A stretch of 64,000 nucleotides of DNA, from positions 2,232,001 to 2,296,000 of the forward strand of contig NZ_QFFJ01000002.1 in assembly GCF_003308995.1 (NCBI RefSeq). Direction: 5' to 3'. The position numbers and the translations under genes were made by a program. The notes beneath the pieces are model-generated. The model was given only the letters and a program-made list of their open reading frames with translations. It searched no databases and was not told where the DNA came from. The number at the start of each line of letters is the position of its first letter. Position 1 is the first letter of the stretch. This document shows, piece after piece, positions 58,599 through 64,000 of this stretch. The stretch comes from Chitinophaga flava. Lineage in GTDB: Bacteria; Bacteroidota; Bacteroidia; Chitinophagales; Chitinophagaceae.

Positions 58599-58706
58599 CA
58601 AGGTAGATTTATCTGTATTTCAGCAGTACTTGTACAGGTAGCAGGTTTTGGTTAACGAGCTTTTACTAAGATAAAGAATTTTATGATTGTTGATATTGTT
58701 GAATTG

Positions 58707-58747
58707 CATTAAAACCATCCGCAATTGTTTAGCGGATGGTTTTAATG
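58707..58747 (-). terminator. terminator of the P63C pseudogene
   Basis: CATTAAAACCATCCGC and its exact complement around a 9-nt loop, 2 bp beyond the P63C stop. Confidence 0.7.
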
Positions 58748-58748
58748 G

Positions 58749-59472
58749 TTATTTTGCCGAGGTAAGTAAAGCGGTCTGAAGACTAGCATCAAATTTGTTT
58801 AAAGCAGGAGGCTTAATTTCCTCATTAAACTCCATCTCTAATTGTATCGTCTTGTTATATTTCATTTTAAATAAGTGCTGAAATTGCTCTTGGGATTCAG
58901 CAATTGACATTAATGTCGTCACTTTAATGATCTGTTTTTTCAAGTGTTCTCGTCCAATTTCTGGTGTGAGGGATGGGGGAAATTTATATTTCCAATTACC
59001 TTTTTCAGTTTTGGGGTGTTTATTTTTTATAATACTCCCTCAGGTAAATGTTCATATATGTAGCGGGTTATAAGCTTACCTATAATTGAAGGTTTATTTT
59101 TGATGTATTGGGGTATGAGTGGCAATCCCCACAGTCGATATACTTGTTTGTAGAATTCATCAGTAAATGTGAGCTGCCATTTTAAAATCTCATCCGAAAT
59201 ATATGCAGTAGGAATTTTTTGTAGCTCAAACCTTTCTCTGTCATACTGGTACCCGGTAGCTTCGTCAACTAGGGCGATCATTCCCACAGTTGCAATTCCT
59301 CGAACTAATAGCTTGCACTGATCAAAGATGTGTATTTGATTACTTTTAAGTTTTCCCGCTTCGCCTGCATCAATAAAAACAGAGCAATATGAGGAAGTAG
59401 CGACGCTTTGTATCCAATTAATTCGACATTGTTCAAATCAATAAAATTGATTGGTTTAGAATGCTCAAAAGA
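58749..59472 (-). pseudogene. P63C-domain gene, decayed by frameshifts
   Basis: Three consecutive frames on the minus strand join into one P63C-domain protein. Frame 1 reads '..LIGYKASLLPHI' (59472-59390), frame 2 'CSVFIDAGEAGKLKSNQIHIF', 'LLVRGIATVGMIALVDEATGYQYD' (in parts) and 'YRLWGLPLIPQYI' to 'LPEGVL' and a stop at 59027, frame 3 'KHPKTEKGNWKYKF', 'IGREHLKKQIIKVTTLM' to the stop at 58749. Single-base losses explain both junctions. The N-terminal 70-100 residues are missing. P63C proteins occur on mobile elements and near phage-like regulators; their function is unclear. Confidence 0.75.
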
Positions 59473-59843
59473 TTAAAACGTAGTTGATACGGTACAAGAT
59501 CATGAAAAAAAATGGAGGTAAATAACCACAAGATATCTTTATAGAATGATCCCGCGGAATGGTTTAAAATCTCATTTTTATCTTGATGTTAATTCCTGTT
59601 TTTGTTGCTGGTATAAACATCCTTAGCCCTGTTTGCTAATAGGGAATAGTAGTTCGCTTGAAAAATGTATTGATTATATTGGCTGTGTTGAACAATCAAA
59701 ATGTTTTCCTTTCGTCTGTAGAATAAATTGTATTTCCTATTGTTAAAAAAAAAACACACCTTCGCGGTCTGAAAAAAATCTATATTCTTAATTAGTAGCG
59801 ATTGAAGCTATAAACTGTCCTGAATAATAATTAGAAACCACTA
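59473..59843. other. AT-rich stretch with no supported gene
   Basis: It should contain the lost 5' end of the P63C gene and the promoter of the S74-like gene. TTG and CACCTTCG near 59740-59770 resemble a weak promoter. Confidence 0.35.
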
Positions 59844-60650
59844 ATGACACGTATTTATTTCCTATTCCTTTTTTGTTTTGCAAGTCTATCCGTTGTTGCT
59901 CAAACAACAAATCTGTCTGGAACTTACAATTATCAAGGAACCGTCAATGTTAACGGCTATCTTAATTCCACAGGGTCTTTTACTGCCACCGGGCCTTCCA
60001 GCTTTGAAGGAACCGTAAAAATTGGTGGATATTCCGGGAATAATTATTTCCGGGTGTTGCCTAAAACAGATAAAGCAAATGCTATTGCTGATTTTTATGA
60101 TAATGCAAATGCAAGTATTTCGTCCTATTTCCTAATGGGGATAGGTAATACATCGTGGGGAGGGCCTCTTCCTGGTACTTTTATCTGGTCATCTTCTAAT
60201 GGCGGTGCTGCTGTAAAGGATTTTTTTATATGGATGGGACCGAAACCAGACGTGACAAAACCTGCGATGTATGTACAGGCGAGTACCAATGCTGTTGCAA
60301 TAAACACAACCCGGATTCCTCTTGGGTATATGTTTGCGGTAAATGGGGGAATTGTAGCTGACAAACTATTGCTGAAAAATATATCACAATGGCCGGATTT
60401 TGTATTTGAGAAAGAATATAAACTTCCTACTCTCCAGGAGGTGAAAGAGTTTATTCAGGTGAATAAACATTTGCCGGGAGTACCTAGTGCAGCCAGCCTC
60501 AATGATACTGGATTAGATGTGACTCAGATGAATGCTATATTGCTTCAGAAGCTTGAAGAACAAACGCTGTATATAATTAAGCTCAATGAGAAAATTATTG
60601 AGTTGGAAGCGAAAATTGAGAAAAATAACCTTTCCTATAAGAGCCTGTAG
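59844..60650 (+). CDS. secreted tail-fibre-like protein with S74-type C-terminus
   Basis: 268 residues with a signal peptide ending 'LSVVAQ'. The middle is Gly/Asn/Thr-rich beta structure, like phage tail fibres or adhesins. The C-terminus 'WPDFVFEKEYKLPTLQEVK', 'NKHLPGVPSAASLNDTGLD' and 'MNAILLQKLEEQTLYII' is the Bacteroidota relative of the chaperone-of-endosialidase (peptidase S74-like) region, ending in a coiled coil. It is typically found just before RHS/YD-repeat genes, as here, and may be a surface adhesin or part of a secreted complex. Confidence 0.8.
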   Translation: MTRIYFLFLFCFASLSVVAQTTNLSGTYNYQGTVNVNGYLNSTGSFTATGPSSFEGTVKIGGYSGNNYFRVLPKTDKANAIADFYDNANASISSYFLMGIGNTSWGGPLPGTFIWSSSNGGAAVKDFFIWMGPKPDVTKPAMYVQASTNAVAINTTRIPLGYMFAVNGGIVADKLLLKNISQWPDFVFEKEYKLPTLQEVKEFIQVNKHLPGVPSAASLNDTGLDVTQMNAILLQKLEEQTLYIIKLNEKIIELEAKIEKNNLSYKSL

Positions 60651-60806
60651 CCTTTTAATTTAGCAGAGATTATTTTTACATACCTACCTATTGAAATAGT
60701 CATCATTTAATAAGTTATATCGATTTTATTCCCAACAATACGATTCGGGGTGCCGAATTTTGGTTAGGTTGATGAATAATTTCAGATATTCTGTTTTTAA
60801 AAAGTC

Positions 60807-63800
60807 ATGATATTTATTCACGATAATTTTAAAAAAGTAGTAGCATCTTTTTGGAGTGTGCTACTATTCTTTTTTGTAGCTGAAACAACAGTAGCGCAAC
60901 AAACTATTGATCCCAATTCGTTTAAAAATCCAAACATTCTGTCTCCTGATGTAGCAAACCTCGGAGAATTTGGGCGGGTTCCAGTACTACCATTTAATGG
61001 TACTGTAGATGTTAGTATTCCGTTGTATACACTAAAGTATAGAGATATGGAAGTGCCACTAATACTCCTTTATAATACAAGGGGTAATAAGGTGGAGACT
61101 TTCAGAAGTTGGGTCGGGCTTGGTTGGAGCCTGATTTCTGGTGGTGTTATAACGAGAGAAGTTAATTATCAGCCGGATGAAGAACAGTTGAATTTTGGTA
61201 AAATAAGAGAGGATAGAGAGGATTGGTGGAGAGCAAGTGAAACCATTGATGGGCCTGATGAATTCTCTTTTAATTTCCTAGGGCATACTGGTAGTTTTTA
61301 TATGGACCGGAACGGGAAATGGCAAATAAAATCCAAAGATGCGAATTCGCTAAAAATTGACTGTGTTGTAGCTGACAAACTAGACGCGAATGAGGGAGGT
61401 CCTCTTTATAATGTTAAGAACATAATAACTTTTGTCATTACTACACAAGACGGAACAACCTATACTTTTGGCAGGCAAGCTGAAGCAATAGAGAAAACAA
61501 GATCATGTAAATTGACGGCGGTGCCGGAGGAAGATCCTTTCGGAGTTCCCTTATTAGTTTCTAATGCATGGCATCTGGTGGAAATAAAAAACCAGAAGGG
61601 ACAGATAAATTTCAAATATAAAAGGGGGGGGCATATTTCTGCAAGAAATGTAACGGAAATTTGTAGAGATCCATGGATAACTGAGATGAACCCTAGTATT
61701 GAAACTCCAAATGAAGCAAATGCAACACGCTATAATGGGCATTATCTTTCTTATCTTGAATCAATTGAGGCACCTCAATATTGCACATTGAAATTTAATA
61801 TGGCGGAAAGTGCAGATTTAAAATATGAATCATTCAATTTCGTTCAGAGATTCTATGCCCTTGTCAGTGCTGAACCTGGAGGATCTGTCACGAAAGATTT
61901 GTTTTTTTCATTAGGGTACTTTCCTTTAGATGCGTATAATAACAAAGAGAAATATTTTAAATTGGATAACATAAAGATTTCTTATGCTGGTCAAAATACA
62001 GAAGATCAAGTAAAGTTCTCTTATATTGATAACAGTACAGAAAGGCTGAAGTTATCCAAAGTAACCATTTATCCCCAGGAGAATTTGTCAGAGCATTCCT
62101 ATTCGTTTACCTATAATCCCCAAAAGTTACCCTCATATTTATCTGGTCGGGTTGATCATTGGGGATACTACAATGGGAGAAACTTCTATGGTGACAAATT
62201 AAAAATCGGTATAAAAGAACCGCCTGATTTAGTTGCTTATTTCAACTCCAGAGAGCCCGATCCTAGTTTTCTGCAAGCAGAAATCCTGAACAAAATAGAA
62301 TATCCGACGGGAGGATCTACTACGTTTGTTTATGAACCTCATGATTACAGTTCAATAGTTATGTATAAGCCAATGGGGGTCCAGGGTACTCCTCAAAAGT
62401 TTGCTGGAGGGTTAAGGATTAAGAAAATAATCAACATCGATGGAGTTACAACACTTCCACTGGTTAGAGAGTTTTTCTATACGAAAGACTTTATTCAGGG
62501 GGGGACCTTGTCCAGTGGTGTATGTACAGGGCTGCCTGTTTATTATGAGTCAGGATATGATCGGCTAGGGAGTAGTTTTAGATTTTGTAGTTCGCCAAAT
62601 GGTTTTGCAGGTTTATCTGATGGTAATCATATAACCTACACGGAAGTTGTAGAAAGAAATACTGATGGGAGTTATAAAAAGTATACCTATAGTAATCATG
62701 ATAATGGTTATTTAGATATGGCACCTGATTTAATTAAAATGGGCCGGTCTATAACCACCGATGTGGCTTCTGTTTATACCTCTTATATATGCAGTAAGCG
62801 GGAACTGGAACGAGGTTTATTGTTACAAAGTGATGTTTTTAATAGTGATAGGAAACTACTGTTGTCAGAAATTAATACTTATAATTCAGAAGACAATAAA
62901 TATGAGCAGTTTTTAAAGCAAAAGCTGGATATTACTTCAATTGGGGGAGCTACTTTTCTGGTGACCTCGCGACTATTTTATTTCTGGCCTTTCCTGGCTA
63001 AACAGGAACAAGTAGAATATGATAAGAATGGTAATCGGTTTTCAACAGTTAAGGTTTTCGATTATGACAGAGAAAACAGATTGCCCAGAATGCAGAGTCA
63101 ATTGATAAATAATGATAACTATATTATCACAAGATATAAGTATGCTACGGATTTTATTGGTAATGTTGTTTATGATGAAATGGTAAAGCGGAACATGATT
63201 GCTCCGGTCGTAGAAACAATAGTTGAAAAAAAATTTCCTGAAAGCCTGAGATTGAATACTGGTACTTCCTCTATTATCCAACCCTATAAATTGTCACATA
63301 AGAAAACTAACTATGGGCTTTGGAATGAATCAAAGCATATATTGCCGATAAGCCAGGAAGAAGGTAATGAGGGTAGCCCATTGAAAACGGTTGTAAAGTT
63401 TGAAGGATATGATAATTATGGCAATCTTATTCAGTCCCGTACCAGTAAAGGAATATTGACTTCTTATTTATGGGGATATTCAGGTTTATATCCTGTTGCT
63501 GAAATTAATGGTCTGGATTATTCAAGGGCGTTTAGAGTTGTAGATGAGAATATTCTGCTGAATGTGAATAATGTTTTTTCAGAGCAGCAGATCATGTCTG
63601 AGTTGGATAAGTTAAGAAGTAATCTTAATGCGGCATTGATTAAAACCTATACCTACAGATTTGGCGACGGTATGACACAGACAAAAAATGCCCAAGGGGT
63701 AAGAACTTATTTTTACTACGATCGTGCGCATAGATTATCCATGACAAAAGATAATGATGGGAGTATTATAAAGATGTATGATTATAATTATAAGCTTCCA

Positions 63801-63812
63801 TCTAATTACTAA
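60807..63812 (+). CDS. YD/RHS-repeat-type secreted protein
   Basis: 1001 residues with a signal peptide ('ETTVAQQ'). 'LPFNGTVDVSIPLYTLKYRDMEVPLILLYN' (in parts) and 'SWVGLGWSLISGGVITREV' mark the N-terminal SpvB/RHS-type domain of Bacteroidota YD proteins; the C-terminal part contains degenerate YD repeats ('YDNYGNLIQSRTSKG', 'YFYYDRAHRLSMTKDNDG'). It ends without an RHS core/toxin domain. Together with the next gene it probably forms a two-part RHS shell or surface protein. Confidence 0.85.
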   Translation: MIFIHDNFKKVVASFWSVLLFFFVAETTVAQQTIDPNSFKNPNILSPDVANLGEFGRVPVLPFNGTVDVSIPLYTLKYRDMEVPLILLYNTRGNKVETFRSWVGLGWSLISGGVITREVNYQPDEEQLNFGKIREDREDWWRASETIDGPDEFSFNFLGHTGSFYMDRNGKWQIKSKDANSLKIDCVVADKLDANEGGPLYNVKNIITFVITTQDGTTYTFGRQAEAIEKTRSCKLTAVPEEDPFGVPLLVSNAWHLVEIKNQKGQINFKYKRGGHISARNVTEICRDPWITEMNPSIETPNEANATRYNGHYLSYLESIEAPQYCTLKFNMAESADLKYESFNFVQRFYALVSAEPGGSVTKDLFFSLGYFPLDAYNNKEKYFKLDNIKISYAGQNTEDQVKFSYIDNSTERLKLSKVTIYPQENLSEHSYSFTYNPQKLPSYLSGRVDHWGYYNGRNFYGDKLKIGIKEPPDLVAYFNSREPDPSFLQAEILNKIEYPTGGSTTFVYEPHDYSSIVMYKPMGVQGTPQKFAGGLRIKKIINIDGVTTLPLVREFFYTKDFIQGGTLSSGVCTGLPVYYESGYDRLGSSFRFCSSPNGFAGLSDGNHITYTEVVERNTDGSYKKYTYSNHDNGYLDMAPDLIKMGRSITTDVASVYTSYICSKRELERGLLLQSDVFNSDRKLLLSEINTYNSEDNKYEQFLKQKLDITSIGGATFLVTSRLFYFWPFLAKQEQVEYDKNGNRFSTVKVFDYDRENRLPRMQSQLINNDNYIITRYKYATDFIGNVVYDEMVKRNMIAPVVETIVEKKFPESLRLNTGTSSIIQPYKLSHKKTNYGLWNESKHILPISQEEGNEGSPLKTVVKFEGYDNYGNLIQSRTSKGILTSYLWGYSGLYPVAEINGLDYSRAFRVVDENILLNVNNVFSEQQIMSELDKLRSNLNAALIKTYTYRFGDGMTQTKNAQGVRTYFYYDRAHRLSMTKDNDGSIIKMYDYNYKLPSNY

Positions 63813-63841
63813 TCTATTGATCAAATAGTCGAAAATTTATA

Positions 63842-64000
63842 ATGTTAAATATTAATAAATTCCTATTAATCCTATTGTCATTGGGCGTTTCAGCTGAATT
63901 AACCTGGGGACAAACAGAAAAGGCCAATCAGCCAGAATATATACCTAATCCAACTTTGAACCGGATTCGTACCTGGCAGCCAATTCAGATGTTCACTAGT
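63842..64000 (+). CDS. RHS/DUF6443-type protein, N-terminal part (cut by window edge)
   Basis: 53 codons from the ATG at 63842 to the window edge. A signal peptide ends near 'LTWGQTE', then 'NRIRTWQPIQMFTS' matches the start of DUF6443, the N-terminal domain of large Bacteroidota RHS-repeat proteins, often carrying a variable C-terminal toxin. It is 29 bp after the YD gene and likely co-transcribed. Its toxin domain, if any, lies outside. Confidence 0.7.
   Translation, partial: MLNINKFLLILLSLGVSAELTWGQTEKANQPEYIPNPTLNRIRTWQPIQMFTS

Noticed and set aside
57515..64000. att repeat of the tRNA-Lys 3' end
   Set aside because: I looked for a second copy of the T-arm/acceptor sequence to the right and saw none inside the window.

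Overview
The window looks like chromosome of a Bacteroidota bacterium, most likely Chitinophaga or a close relative (inference). Supporting signs are repeated TAnnTTTG / TTG promoters with 18-20 bp spacing, few visible Shine-Dalgarno sequences, a TonB receptor with a CarboxypepD_reg-like N-terminus, LytS/LytTR signalling, many AraC and HxlR regulators, a Bacteroidota class I lanthipeptide-type leader peptide, and RHS/YD-repeat genes with a DUF6443-like start. No plasmid or phage backbone is visible.

0-9 kb: a truncated methyltransferase at the left edge; a mercury-type operon (ArsR, MerT-MerP fusion, GDCCVxC protein) with a clear operator over its promoter; a GNAT enzyme; a hemopexin-propeller lipoprotein; a serine beta-lactamase-like hydrolase; a small unlisted ORF resembling a lanthipeptide precursor; a Crp/Fnr regulator with an EamA exporter; and a secreted esterase. 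9-20 kb: fatty acid desaturase and LpxL-type acyltransferase, HAB-mutase-like protein, polysaccharide deacetylase, FtsX permease, flavin monooxygenase, AraC-GyrI regulator, and a quinone-reductase/HxlR divergent pair with a perfect palindromic operator. 20-26 kb: a secreted protein-glutamine glutaminase precursor preceded by a stand-alone copy of its propeptide domain, then several decayed genes (a Crp/Fnr remnant, an ArsR remnant, an AHSA1 gene with an internal deletion, a transposase-like remnant). 26-46 kb: mostly redox enzymes, AraC/HxlR regulators, small membrane proteins, a siderophore-type TonB receptor and a fusion of a fatty-acid hydroxylase with a START-like domain. 46-57 kb: a five-gene ABC transporter/LytS/LytTR operon, a PP2C-like phosphatase, a glycine-zipper lipoprotein, AraC/MFS and MarR/VOC modules, and a chorismate-mutase-like gene.

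A tRNA-Lys gene at 57.5 kb marks a sharp change. To its right the DNA is visibly more AT-rich and holds a graveyard of broken genes (an ORF with an in-frame stop, a frameshifted P63C-domain gene) followed by a secreted S74-like tail-fibre-type protein and two YD/RHS-type genes, the last cut by the window edge. This resembles an accessory island next to a tRNA, though no attachment repeat or integrase is visible.

No complete new multi-gene system is evident. The best leads are the protein-glutaminase with its separate propeptide-like partner, the orphan lanthipeptide-like precursor, the hydroxylase-START fusion, the hemopexin lipoprotein, and a REPIN-like repeat pair.
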